A stretch of DNA of 64,000 nt from Sordariomycetes sp. S80-01Y (Eukaryota > Ascomycota > Sordariomycetes). Made by a program: the position numbers and the translations under genes. Positions within the stretch are counted from its first letter, which is position 1. Each line of letters begins with the position of its first letter. Below, one piece after another: positions 21,502 through 33,643 of the stretch. Below the pieces are notes generated by a model. That model was not told where the DNA came from and made no database searches. It saw only the letters and a list, made by a program, of their open reading frames with translations. The DNA is taken from NCBI GenBank assembly GCA_037042185.1, contig JAXQJY010000029.1, positions 1,240,001-1,304,000 of the forward strand, written 5' to 3'.

Positions 21502-23732
21502 TTAAAGGAAAGGTATGTCCGAATCTATCACATCTATCCCCAGCATGAACCCCTCGTCAAACCGCCAATCCAGATTTCCGGTGAGGTCAAAAGGATCTTG
21601 CTGTTGCAAGTCCATACCATCGCCCGCATATGGTCCTTGTGGCGGCATCATGCCTTGACCCTCGCCATCAGCGCCCACGGCTACCGACGCCAGACTGTCC
21701 AGACCGTTCATCGCAGGTGCTTCTTGGCCTTGTCTCATCCCATTTGAAAGATGGGGAGGGTTGGCTGGTGCTTTGCCGTTCGTCAATGAATATGTAAATC
21801 CGTCCGCGGTGCGGCCACCAGGGGAGAACCGGTGTAGCAACTCCCTCATGCCGGTGACGACTTGTCTCGCTACGTGCCGCTGGCTTGCGTGGTCTGCTAC
21901 ACGCTCCAAAACAGTGACAAGTCGTTCCACATTCGCCAATGCAGTCTTTGTGTGGAAGTTCAGGCCATACTGGGACAGATCCCGTGGAATATGCAGCGTT
22001 GACCGATCTCTTGTTCCGTCCGGCTCACCAAATACGACAGCCATCTTCAACAGGAACGACGCGCATACGGCAATCATGGCATGTGTGAAAATCGGCAACC
22101 CTATCAGGGCATTTTGAAGATTCTTGTCATCCACGATCAACCGTGCCGTGCTCATCGCCGATGTGATTGCAATGTTAGACGCCTCCTGTCTGTCGAGGTT
22201 CATGTCGAGGTTCGGTTCGTCCTTCGCAACCTCACGGGCAGTGATACCCCTGAGCGACACAGAGTTGAGCTGGAAGCGTGCAAGATGATAGTACAGGGTG
22301 TTCGCCTTGAACGGGATCGAGCTTTCCCGCACTGCGCCGCTGCCATCTTTCGAGTTGTGCTCCAGGCGCCAGTGGTCAACCGAGATATTGAATCGCTGAA
22401 GTCTTTCGAAATCGGAGTCGGCCAGTTCCAGGTCTGGATCACAACCGTACATGAAGTAACCGCTGGCCAAGATGCGAAAAAGCTTGACTTGTGCGATTAG
22501 CCCATGGTCGCCTTTCTGCGACAGCCCGCTGTTGAGGAGATTCTCAGCGTTGCGCACGGCAGCATCCTCGTGCATCATCGGAGGGCGGCCGTATGCCAAC
22601 GCAAACTGGTGATCGCAGACATACAGAACGTACCACAGCCGCACCCTTTCATACGATTCAAGACACCCTCTGGCAAAGCGGAGGGATGACTTGTGTAGGT
22701 TCATCTCGGTCGCAACGCGGACTGCGCGACTACAAAGCGCCCAGCTCAAGCTCGTAAGATAGAAAGCACCGATGCACAAGGCGCGGATGATGTCCAGGTT
22801 GTGGCAGCGCAGGAGACACGAGCCTCGCATCAGTGACACAAACGCGCCGTAGGTTGCGTGTAGCGACTGCTCACGGTTTGGCACGTGCAAGGCTGCGACG
22901 GTCAAGACCACCGACACCAGGAGTGAAGATGATTGTCGCGCAGCATTGAGTGTCGTGTGCGAACATAGTATCCCGTCCCACAACAAAGGGTTGATGTGAT
23001 CTCGATAGTGGTCGAACAGGAACTCGGCCTCGGCTAGCGATATCACACCTTGGCTAATTAAGTCGGGTCCGTTGACATCGGCCGGGTCGACTCGTATCAG
23101 TCTGGAATTATTCGGGTCCGTCAGGTTATACAGATTTGTCATAGGCAATGGAACGAGGTCGGAATCATCTTGCTGGCCCCTCGCCCCCGCCGATGGCCCT
23201 TCTGATGTGAAGTTGCCTTCGACGAGAGAGGTGTGGTCTGTCGTCAGGGGGCTCAGAGTCTGCACCGATGGTGTCCGTGCTTGCTGGCTCGGATGCCTTT
23301 GCTGTATCATATTATGGTGCCTCTGTATGGCCATGAAGTCGTCTAGCTTTGTCATTTCAGGGAGGTTGCTGCGGTGCAGTAGATGCTCAACTGCATCTTT
23401 GAGTTGATCGATGGTAGAAGCCGTCTGGGATTTCCAAGCCGAGTCCTCATCGATGAACTTCTGAGCAAAGTTATGGGGGATGCACTGGATGCCACTCTTG
23501 AGGCACTTGTTGCAGGTCGACTCGCCTGGTCGAACGAAGCATTTGATCTTGTGTCGCTTACACTCCGCACCTGGGCAACCAGTCAGCGTAATCCTTGCCA
23601 TTGACAGGCAACGCACGTACAAGCCCGTGTTAGCTGAGGTCTGTTAGAAGCTTGCGTAGCTGCTGATCCGGCCCTGGAATCGCGGCCCTCGTCACTTTCA
23701 TCCGAAGGTCTGGCGCGTTTCTTCCCACTCAT
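21502..23732 (-). CDS. Zn2Cys6 transcription factor with fungal_trans domain (right flank of cluster)
   Basis: Nuclear regulator of 726 residues from two exons (23732-23621 and 23570-21502). The 50-nt intron splits the first zinc-binding Cys. Splicing restores RACAECKRHKIKC...CNKCLKSGIQC, which no single reading frame gives. The N terminus is basic (SGKKRARPSDES). After the cluster comes FIDEDSAWKSQTASTIDQLKDAVEHLL and then a middle homology domain with WYVLYVCDHQFALAYGRPP. It is homologous to the regulator at 9880-12139 in zinc-cluster spacing, linker and middle domain, so the two look like paralogues bracketing the cluster. The C-terminal 120 residues are Gly/Gln/Asp-rich, like an activation region. 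A CGG-N8-CCG palindrome lies about 200 bases upstream, which could allow self-regulation. Confidence 0.9.
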
Positions 23733-26638
23733 GATTGCAACTCAAGTTCTTCGCAGCTTCGGCGACAAGGTGCAGCCAGAATCCGGGGCACTGAAATGGT
23801 CCCTGCGCAAAGAGCTGAACGGTGAATCCAGCGTGTTCGTCGGCACTTGACCCGACAGAACAGAACATGAGAAGATGGGGAAATGAAAATCATGGAGAAG
23901 TTCGGTCGAGTTCGGTTCTGGTGAGGACGACTCGGCGAAAGCGCCGACTCCGACCACGGGGTCAGAATCCTGGGGTACAGCCGCGAGGTCCACCGAGGTC
24001 CAGATCACGAAGGAGGGGGCCCAGAACAGCCAGTTGCTGTAATGGCATCGATAATACAATCAAAGAATTCGGAGTGGAGGGAGATAAGAGACAAGCCGCA
24101 GTTCACACTCTACATTTCCAGAAAAGCTGGGGAAAGTTGTTCCACTTCCACAACTCAACACGGAGCATATCCGTGCTAATCGGAGTTTGAACGCAGTGCC
24201 TGCACTCAGGTAGAAGAATAACGCCTGGGTTGCTCTGATATTGCAACGACGAACCTTTTGAGCGCCACTTGTGCGGCTGGGTGCAACCATTCATGGTCCA
24301 AGATCTATCTCGATTCAACTGACGCTCTCAAAACCCACACGGTGCCCCCTCCTCCTCACCCAGACCCAAACTGCATACGCATCCAGATGCAATATACAGA
24401 CGTTCAATCACATCACTTCTGGTCTCGTAAGCATCTGAATCAATTCGCTTTAGAGACTCGGCAGTCGCTTCGTGGTCATTCAATTCTTGGGACCTATCCA
24501 CAAGAGCAACATGTTGGCACCGTTCAATCCACATGTCTAAGAGCTCCCTTTCTCTACATTTCGCCGCTCATCTCCCAGATCTAGCCGTTTGCAATCCCGA
24601 TTAAAGGTAAGCCTAGATCTAATATAGTCCCTTAGTGTTGATCTTGGTCAGGTCTGGTTCATGAAATCCAAAGCCCGTAGCCTGTCGGGATTGCTTGGAG
24701 ATAGCCCTGCGCTTGCAATCAAATATGGTGAGAATTTCTGTCTGCCTTCACCATCATTTACGTTATTCGTTGCCTCCAATTTCAGGAACGGCGCCAGGTC
24801 TAGAACGGCAAACTCGATCCGTGCTAGTAGGTCTAATGCTTTGCAAGATCAAAACCCTTTAGATCAAAGGTCACGAAAGGATGATATAGGGTTGTTCTCA
24901 ATACGATGTATCCTAGTAGTTCTTGCCATCTTCTCAAGTTTTCGCCTCTCCAATCAAGACACCCGTGCCTTTAGTTGTAAACCGCTGATCAGTGACGTAC
25001 GATCGGACCGTCTCTAGAGTAATGGCACGATCTCAGTCTTTGCGGCCGATGACGAGAAACGGGAAACTCGATCGTCACAAATCATGGACCAGAGACGAGT
25101 TGGCCGTGGGAGACATTGGCAATGACCTCGCTACTTCCACCGTTCGGGGGCTGAGAATCACTCATTCGTGTTCCGCCGATAGATCTCGGCAAAAGACTGA
25201 TAGCAGACTCTCGACTCAATCTTTGACTATCTTGTAGAACCCTGTTCGCCAGTCATTCAACTGACCCTTGGCGTTCACAGTAGCCTTTTGTGGTATTACG
25301 CGTCATTCGCACATTTCCCACGCTCACCGGATGCCAAGGAGGCCATGCGATGTCAAACGCGAACCATCGAATCTCATCTTACACCCAGCAACACCACGAA
25401 GTATTTGGATCTCGAAATGTTTACTGCAGATGTGAGCAGCAAAATCCTGCTAAGTTCGACTCTAAATTTGACGATACGGCGCATTGACTTTTCCACACGT
25501 GTCGGACACCCCGTACATCCGGGCTATCTTGTCGCGATCGCCACGCCCCAGTACCCTGGCAACCTGGATCCGATCAATGGATGGATACTCATGGGTATTA
25601 CGGAGGCGACCCAGAACGGGGCCTGGAAATTTCCGAATCAAGTCTCTGCTCTTTCAAACTATCTAGATACCCTGATCGTATGCGTTGGCCAGCCCAGACT
25701 CTTGGATTTTCGCACACGCAAGCACCAAGCAATCCTGATGTGAGCTTCCTATTTGGGTCCCAGGGGGCTGGCGTACATCGTCTTGGCAATTGGCGATATC
25801 CAGATGAGGGCTCGGCGTGTTCGAATCATTAGGGCCTACTTTTGATATTTTGGCGCAGATGGAAGCTTCATTCATAGTGCACATTGTCAATTGACTGATC
25901 AGTCACTGTCCCAAACTTCTCCTCTCCGTCAACCATGCCCAAACCGTGCGATCTTCAACGGCTTCTATAGGTGCGGGACGAAGCGGCGAGCCGGCTGAAT
26001 ACGAAGCCACCACAGCGGTTAGGCGCGTCTGTGGAACGTTTGTTGAGGGGCGCTGCTGAAGCACGTTCAGGGATGGGTGGGCCTTTTCATGCAGGACTTT
26101 CTTCCCCGATTGTTCCTGGGAGAAGCATCTCAGGCTGACCACTGGCAGCAGTACCACGGCGCCACCGACGGGTTGGCGGCAGAACTTTGTGCTACCTGTT
26201 TCTACTATCCGCAATGTTTCTTACGATGCTTCGTCGAGATTAGGAAGACCCGAACCATTACCGCTGTAGCATAAGATCTAATAATATCATCTCCACCAAA
26301 TGATCGAACACGTGTGTCGCACGGCTGCGCGCGCCGAGATCCAAAAGATGCGCCCACGCTAAATTGGACAGGGATTTCCACAGGGCGCTTGCGAAAAGAT
26401 GCGATTCTGGCGCGTCTTGGGAGCATCTTGGCGCATCTTCGCCCAGGGACGAGCCAGAAGGATGCCTGCATGTCCGTGCATAGCCATGCTCAATTCATCC
26501 GCGGACCCGTCGGCCAGATAAGATGAAGTCGATGACCTCCCCTCCTTCTTCACGAGGGATCTTCCTCTGCTGCTGCTTCTCGCCCATCGCGCGGCACGAC
26601 ACTCGTTTAGCCCCATCCTTCTCTTCGCCGCAGCAGAC
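23733..26638. other. Long intergenic stretch, no gene supported
   Basis: This 2.9-kb stretch separates the cluster from the WSC protein gene. The longest open frame (25288-25743, plus, 151 codons) has no recognisable domain and no convincing start context. No splice partners, repeats at ends or transposase remains were found by eye. It may be long promoter sequence or hold a non-coding RNA, which cannot be judged without transcripts. Confidence 0.5.
23933..23946. promoter_or_regulatory. Palindromic CGG-N8-CCG element upstream of the right regulator
   Basis: The site reads CGGCG-AAAG-CGCCG, a perfect 5-bp inverted repeat around 4 bases, about 200 bases upstream of the regulator's ATG. It fits a Zn2Cys6 dimer site better than a bare triplet pair. 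Autoregulation is inference. Confidence 0.35.
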
Positions 26639-29600
26639 ATGATGGTTCGGGCAGCTTGGCTGCTGTCAGCCATCGTTGGCTTGGCTAATGGCCTCGCCTC
26701 GACTGATACGATTACCTGGGGAGGTGACAATTCCCGGACTGGGTATCAGACGTGAGTGGGAGAGACCTCGAGGGAGTTTACTTTGACTGATGAGGATTCA
26801 GAAACCATAACATGGACCCGGCCATTGTTGGCAGTTCCCAATTCGATCAATTGTTCCGCACAGAGCTGCCTGGAAACTATAAAGACTTCAAGGAAGCGAT
26901 CTTCTCTCAGCCTCTTGTTTACACCCCCGAAGGCAGTGAAAAGCAGTTCGTCTACTTTGCGACGACCCAGAACAACCTCTACAAGCTCGACGCAAAGACC
27001 GGCGAGATTGTCGCCTCTCGCAGTCTTCACATTCCCTTCTTGACCGACGACCTTGACGGCTGTGTCGACATCAACCCCACCGTGGGCGTCACGGGCACTG
27101 GTGTTATCGATCCCGAAACCGAAACGCTCTACCTAGTAGCCAAGACCTACGAAGACCAAGACGCTGGCGACGAGCCCCAGGGCAGACCCGCGGGTCGCAA
27201 CTACATCCATGCCATCGACGTCAATGACCTGAGCGAGCGACCCAACTTCCCTATTGATCTCGAGGGCACGACTGCGCGCAACAACCCGAGCCGCATGTTC
27301 AATGGCGGCATTCACTTGCAGCGCCCCGGTCTCCTGCTCCAGAACCGCTACGTCTACGCCGGCTTTGGCTCCCACTGCGTCAAGTTCAACTTTACAGGGT
27401 GGGTCATTGGCTGGGACAAGGTGACTGGAGAGCTTGTCGAGCACTTCGCTACGCAGGGCGAGGGCGTCACCAACGATGTTGAGGGTGCTGGTATCTGGAT
27501 GAGCGGGGGAGGTCTCGCCTCGGACGATGCTGGTTCCATGTTCTTCTCAACTGGCAACGGCTTCGCTTCGCAGCTGGCTGATATTCCGGTCAACGGCTTC
27601 AACCCTCCTACGGCTCTTGAGCAAGCCGCGGTCCACATGAGCATCAACGAAGATGGAAGCTTGGATATCATCGACTTCTTCATGCCGCACGAAAAACAGC
27701 AGCTGGACGGCGACGACAAGGACTTGGGAACAAGCCCTCTTCAAATCCTACCCAGCGAGTTTTCCTGCGGCGACATCAGCCGCATTGGTGTCGTAACCGG
27801 AAAGACAGGCAAAACTTACTTCTTGAACTTGGACAATCTCGGTGGCTACAGGAACGGAGCTGATAGCTTGGACGACGTGATTCAGGTCTACGCGAACGAG
27901 AATTCCGTGTACGCTGGAGCTGGTGTCTACCCTCTCGAGGGAGGATACGTCTACGTCAACGTCGTGCGCTACCCGACTGTGGCATTCAAGTTCTCTTGCA
28001 GCGGTGGCGTCCCGTCTTTCGCCAAGGTCGCCGATGCTCCAGACCCAAACGCTTACATCCTCGGCGTCAGCCACGGCACGGTCACCTCGCTCGATGGCCA
28101 GCCTGGCACTGGTCTCTTGTGGAACACTGATCGCGAGTCTCCTCATCTCAGGATCTACGATGCGGTTCCTCAAGACGGCGTCTTGAACATGATCAAATCC
28201 TTCAACGTGCCGGGTATTACAAAGTTCAGCCGCGCGGTCTTCGGCGATGGTATCATGTACGTTGGTACTGAGCGTGGTTTGGTATACGGCTTCGGTGCGC
28301 CCACAACTTCGCCTCTCAACTGTACCGAGAACGTCGCTTTCGGTAACGTTGACATCGCGGACGTCAGCGAACCAAAGGACATCATCTGCGTGGCCCAGAT
28401 TGACGTGACTGTGGATGGCGTTGGTCTCGCCGACGAAACCCATTACTCTTTGAGTGGTGTTCCAAACACCCCTCTGGAGCTTACCGAGGGCGAGGAGTTC
28501 ACTGTAAAGGCGAGCTTCAGCCCTAACCGCGTTGGTCTCTTGTCAGATAACATCATTGTGAACACCACCAATGGCGTGGAGGGCTACAGTCTGAGGACCT
28601 CAATCCGTCTTCAGGGCACTGGTGAAAGCGCCGACGCCCTGCTTTCTGTCAGCCCTAACAAGATTTCCTTCACCAACGTTGTTGTGAGTGACGAGCCTAG
28701 CGGCGTGACGCAGAACGTCTTCCTCGCCAACGACGGACAGTCTCCCCTCGAAGTCAACACCGTTCTCTACTCTGTTGAAAGTGCGAATGGTCCCTTCCAG
28801 GAGTGGAACGGCGAGGGCCCTCTGAACGTCGGCAAATTCATCGTCCGCAACATCCCCGCCACCATCGACTCTGACTCTAGTTCTACTGTTGGTGTCGACT
28901 TCGACGCTACTGAGAGCGGAAACTTCACTGGCCACGTGAAGTTCGTTACCACAGGTGGTAACGGCACTTTCTCGATCAACGGTTCCGCCGGTCCAGGACC
29001 GGTTGCTCTCATTGAGTTCCAGTCAATTGATGGGGAGGACTGGGTCCAGTATGACCCTGACCAGGCCTTCACATTTGGCAACGTCACCCAGAACACTGCC
29101 CGCTCTTTGAAGATGCGGGTGACGAACACCGCTGCGCAGGGTGCCGTCCGTCTGTCCTTGACCGTGTCGAAACCTCCTTTCGGCGTAGCCAGCATCGTTC
29201 GCGCTGCCAACCAGGTCGATCTGGCTGAAGGTACCAGTCTTGCCTCTGGTGAGAGCAGAACTGCGGTGCTCACGTGCTCTGTTCCCAAGAGCGCGTGGAA
29301 CGTCGATCCTTATGAAGGCAAAGCTCAGTGGACCATGAACACCAACGCCGACAATTTCGACAAGCTGGTCATCGACTTCTTCTGTCGCGCCGTTGCTCCG
29401 CAGGCTCCTCCTCTGGTTCGCCCCGGCGAGGGTCAGTACCGTTACATTGGTTGCTTCAAGGAGAACAACCCCGGTCGCCAGCTTCAGTCCCAGCTCTACG
29501 GCAGCGACGAGAGCGACAGTGCAATGTGTATCGAGGCGTGTGCCAATGGTGATTGGATCTTCTGCGGTACTCAATACCACCGCGAGTGCTGGGGCGGCAA

Positions 29601-31301
29601 CGTCATCCCCCGCCAAAAGGTCAATGATATGAACTGCAACTACGACTGCGCCGGAGACATCCAACAGTTCTGTGGTGGCAACGGTGAGGGAGAAGGCGCT
29701 GGAAGCACGTACATCTCCTTGTTCGCCGACTCCGAGCAGTGGGATGGCAACTATACCAACCCTAACCCGCCCACCGACCCCGAGGACCCTGACGACCCAG
29801 ATGACCCAGAAGAGCCCCCGCCATCAGGAGGCCCAGTTACGAACCCTGGTGTTGACGGATACAACAGCATTGGCTGCTACACTGAGGCTACCACAGGCCG
29901 CGCTCTGCCTGTGGGCAAGTCCTTGGAAACCCCGACTGTGGCCAACTGTGTTGCTGCTTGTGCCGCCGATGACTACACGCACGCTGGTCTCCAATACTCT
30001 CAGGAATGTTGGTGTGGCAATCAGCTCGGCACTGGGGCTGTCCCGGCACCGGCCGATGAGTGCCAGCTTGCCTGCAAGGGTAAGTGCTCTCTTCTATCCA
30101 TGAAGGAATCGATCTAACATTCATAGGCAACGGCACTGAGACCTGCGGCGGTTACTCTCGCCTGAACATCTACAAGCTTGGAGGTACATCGCCTTCGCCT
30201 TCGCCTTCGGACGGCAGCACTACGATCAGTACCTTGTCCGCCACTCTATCTTCGACCCAAGCTTCAGAGGAGACAGTAACCAGCACCAGCGCCGGCATCA
30301 GCACCGAGGTCAGTACCGGCACCACTACAAGTACTAGCAGCAGCACTACGCGCCCAGCACCGACTTCGACCAAGCCCGTGGAGAAGGAGACTGTGGGCGA
30401 CTGGGAATCTCAGGGTTGCTACCTCGAGACTGATAATGGTCGTGCTCTGACTGGGAAGACCTTCGCCGACGATGACATGACACTCGAGGACTGTGGCGAG
30501 TTCTGCGAAGGTTTTACCTACTTTGGTGTTGAGTACGGCAGAGAATGCTACTGCGGCAACACTCTCAAGGAGGGAAGCGTGCCTGCTGAGAACCAAGCCG
30601 ACTGCTCGTTCCCTTGCCCTGGTGACCGTGCCTACCTCTGTGGTGCCGGTATGCGTCTTCAGCTGTACAAGGCTGGTAGCGCTTCAGAAACAACCGCTCC
30701 TGCGGAGGTCACACCATCGGCTGTCAGCTCTACATTGGTCGAAACTCCTGCAAGCTCTGAGCCTGCAGAAATAGAGGAGAAGAGCACTTCTGTTTCGGCC
30801 ACTAGCAGCAGCATCTCAACTGTCTCAACCTCACCAGAGAGCACCACGACGCCCTCAACGACTGCTCAGACAAGCTCCGAAGAGGAAGAGCCCACTTCAA
30901 CCAGCACCTCCGCCTCCGTCAAGCCCACACCAACTGGTCCTATCGTCGACGAAGGCAACAAGAACTTCACCTACTACTCCTGCGTCCAGGAGCCCTCAGC
31001 AGGCCGTCTTCTAGGAGACCAGATCTTCAACAACGGCACCCACATGACCATCGACAAGTGTCTCGAGAGATGCTGGGACTTCAACTACGCCGGTGTCGAG
31101 TACGGCCGCGAATGTTGGTGCGGCGATAAGCTCGACTTTAACGGTAACGCAGGTGCCACACCCGGCAAGAACGTCACGGATGATAAGTGTTGGTTCTTGT
31201 GCCCTGGTGACGATATGAAGTACTGTGGTTCCGGTGGTCACATGAGCTTGTACGTGCTGAAGGAGCTGGCCGGATCGGATGAACATGAGATTGGAGGTTA
31301 G
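26639..31301 (+). CDS. Secreted PQQ-like beta-propeller protein with four WSC domains
   Basis: Very large secreted protein, 1521 residues from three exons (26639-26751, 26802-30079, 30127-31301). A signal peptide is clear (two Met at the start, then hydrophobic WLLSAIVGLANGLAS). Residues 25 to about 560 form a quinoprotein-like propeller with repeats such as NNLYKLDAKTGEIV and GWVIGWDKVTGEL. Then come beta-sandwich segments rich in N-glycosylation sites (about 560-910). Four WSC domains follow at about 915-1011, 1057-1146, 1221-1311 and 1409-1505, joined by Pro/Asp- and Ser/Thr-rich linkers that suit O-glycosylation. WSC domains bind cell-wall polysaccharides. There is no membrane anchor at the C terminus, so it is probably wall-associated. 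The first WSC domain has ECWGGN where ECWCGN is usual. The catalytic role of the propeller is unknown. Confidence 0.9.
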
Positions 31302-31485
31302 ATAAAATGGAGGTTTCATGAGTACATATACATGACAGTCTAGTCAATCGTAATTTCTTAATTTCCTTATGCAACGCTCTAAGCAACTGAGGTAGGCGAC
31401 AACGATATTGCCTGAATCTAATTTGAGCTCTCGTGTAAACTTTTCACATTCTCTCGGTCGATCTTAGTCGGTGGCACAAAGGCCT

Positions 31486-32716
31486 TCACGACCTCATGAA
31501 CAAACCACCCCCGCGAGATGATGATACTCCATCCAGCAGATGAGTGCCAGGGTTATTTCGGGTCCCTTGGTCTACCATTCGCGTAGCACTCTGGCTCGTC
31601 CAGAATGTGCCAGGTGGTCTTAGGCCGAGGACCTTTGACATCGCCTTGGCTTTTTGCTTCATTGGCGTTTCTGACAAAGCTTCCAATGGCTCGCTGACGG
31701 ACCGACAATAGTCGTTAGTGTAGAACTTTCCGTACTTGAGTTCTGCCGAGTTGAGTGGCAGGGCGACAAGAGAAAGGGACGATAGGTCGGCGAGAGTCAA
31801 CCCAGAGAAGATTGAGTTGCGGTCCGAGGGCTGAGTATCGAACACGTCAGTGTTCTGGTTGCCCGAAGTTGCGGTGCTATAGTCGGGGAGCTCTTCGTTG
31901 TCATGAGGCCGTCCGTAGTGCCGAGGGCCTTGTGAGCCGATCTCCTCGAGTCGTTCTTGTGGAACCAAGGCTATCGCGCCAAAACTATCTTCCAGTTGCG
32001 CTAGCCTTTCAAACATCTGTATGCTTGACTCGATCAAGCCCTTCCCCTTCTCGTCAACAAGGTCTCTATGTCTCCATGCTTCTGGTTCATCACCGCTGCC
32101 CCCATCAGTGCCTGGTGGCTGAAAGAGAGTACTATACTCACACTTGCAACACACTCACTACCTTTGATAGTATTGACTCAGTCGTGCGTATTCGACCGGC
32201 AAGTCTCTTCAAAATCTTAGTGTATTTGGGGCATATTGATGCGGGACTTTCCACATCGAGTGCTGCCATCTCCACCGCAATGTCGACCAAGACGGTTCCG
32301 ATTTCCGACATAGCCAGTATCGACTCTGTCAGTAGGGCAATGAGTACATCGATCTCAATGTGAATTAGGCGGTTCTGATGTGTTAGTTTCCCCAACTCTG
32401 CATGTCGCAGACACTTGAACACAACTTGGATCGTAAGCTTAAGTGCCTGGACCGCCGTCTTTGCAGACTGCATCGGCGCTGTCGCGCCTGTCGGGTCGGT
32501 GTTGAACTCCCCAATGTCGTCCACTGTCTGAAAAGTATCGGCGATTAAACCAATGATGCCATTAGAGATTGACAATTGGTCTGCTGCAGTAGGAGCATAT
32601 ATACTCGACGACATTCGCTTACCCTCATCATGCTGTTCGGTCTCAGACTGTTGTGGTGTCTCGGTCGAGCTGCTGCCGACCAGCCAGCTCGCCAGCTTCG
32701 CCCGGTAACTATTCAT
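31486..32716 (-). CDS. Hypothetical protein, helical N-terminal domain
   Basis: Function not recognised. Two exons (32716-32142 and 32095-31486) join in frame across a 46-nt intron with a GTGAGT donor and CTGAT branch site, giving 394 residues. The N-terminal 190 residues are helical with regular Leu/Ile spacing (NGIIGLIADTFQTVDD, LTIQVVFKCLRHAELGKL, IHIEIDVLIALLTESILAM). They loosely recall the helical N-terminal domains of fungal signalling and NLR-type proteins, but I cannot assign a family. The second half is Ser/Thr-rich and likely disordered. The start at 32716 (MNSYRAKLASWLVG) was chosen for coding character; the frame stays open upstream to 32944. Confidence 0.55.
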
Positions 32717-33226
32717 CACGTATGGAGACCAGGGTCCTGGGCATAGAGAGGAGAATTTGGATGCTGGGAGGAGATCGTTAGCTATATTGAGAAGGGTGGC
32801 GATGAGTGGCGAGTTTTTGCCCCTTGCATGCAGATCACGGTGACTGTAAACTCTGACCCGGGACCGAGACGGCGGCACGGAGTTGTTGGGCCAGCAATGT
32901 GGCACGGCAAGATCGGGTCCGTTTCTCGTACGAGTGTCGTACAAGGCTTGGTGTTACATCAAAACGTGGGGTTCGGTTCAGTCTAGGGAAAGTTTTATTC
33001 TCTCTTACGACGTACTTGTCAAGCAGATGACGGAGCCACTCGATATTGGATGCGCGACTAGTGCGTGCAACCCTTGTTTCAGTGTCTCAATTCTACTTTC
33101 TTTACAAGCAGGCTTTAACGGCAACCCACCAATCTCATCCCTCAGGATCTTAGTTCGTGTGATGAGGAGCAGAAGTCAAAAGAGGCCGAGTTGCGGCAAG
33201 ATTGCGTACGCTGTCGGCTCGAGCGT
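32717..33226. other. Intergenic, no gene seen
   Basis: About 510 bases between two minus-strand hypothetical genes. It serves as the upstream region of the 394-residue protein gene and no other signal was seen. Confidence 0.5.
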
Positions 33227-33643
33227 TCATTCCTCACACTCAGGCGGCATGCATACCGTGAAAGAAACAAGGATATTCTTGGAAAGTACCTTCTGGCACT
33301 CGTTGCACGGACCGCTTCGTAGCTCGACATGAGGCGGTTCGGTGTGGCCCCAAATGTATAAAGACTTGCCATCGAAATCCGTTGCTGGCAGGGATTCTTG
33401 GCATGCAAAACAATGGAACTCATACTCAATGAAGCTGAATATCTCCTGTTTCTGCACGACAGTGAGGTCCGAGTACCGTAGTACGTTATGAAGCTTGATG
33501 GCTAGAGCTTGGCTGGGGTGGTCGCTGTTTTCGTAGAGAACTGCGTCAAGGAGAGACATTCTACCTTCATTGAGTGTGAGAAAATGGTTTTGGAGAAGTT
33601 CCAGGATCCGTGGGTCCAGTAGAACTGCTTCCCGTTTCGACAT
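33227..33643 (-). CDS. Small hypothetical protein with two CxxC pairs
   Basis: A single frame of 138 residues starting MSKREAVLLDPRILELL. The N-terminal half is helical. The C-terminal half has two Cys pairs, CFAC and CNEC, separated by about 40 residues, which could form a small zinc site. Fungal F-box-like proteins carry similar CxxC elements, but no F-box is seen here. The frame stays open upstream to 33940 with poor coding character. It may be a real small gene or an exon of a larger one. Confidence 0.4.
   Translation of the reverse strand: MSKREAVLLDPRILELLQNHFLTLNEGRMSLLDAVLYENSDHPSQALAIKLHNVLRYSDLTVVQKQEIFSFIEYEFHCFACQESLPATDFDGKSLYIWGHTEPPHVELRSGPCNECQKVLSKNILVSFTVCMPPECEE

Noticed and set aside
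25288-25743. Plus-strand open frame of 151 codons in the gap after the cluster
   Set aside because: No recognisable domain, no good start context and no splice partner. Kept only as a remark in the intergenic entry.
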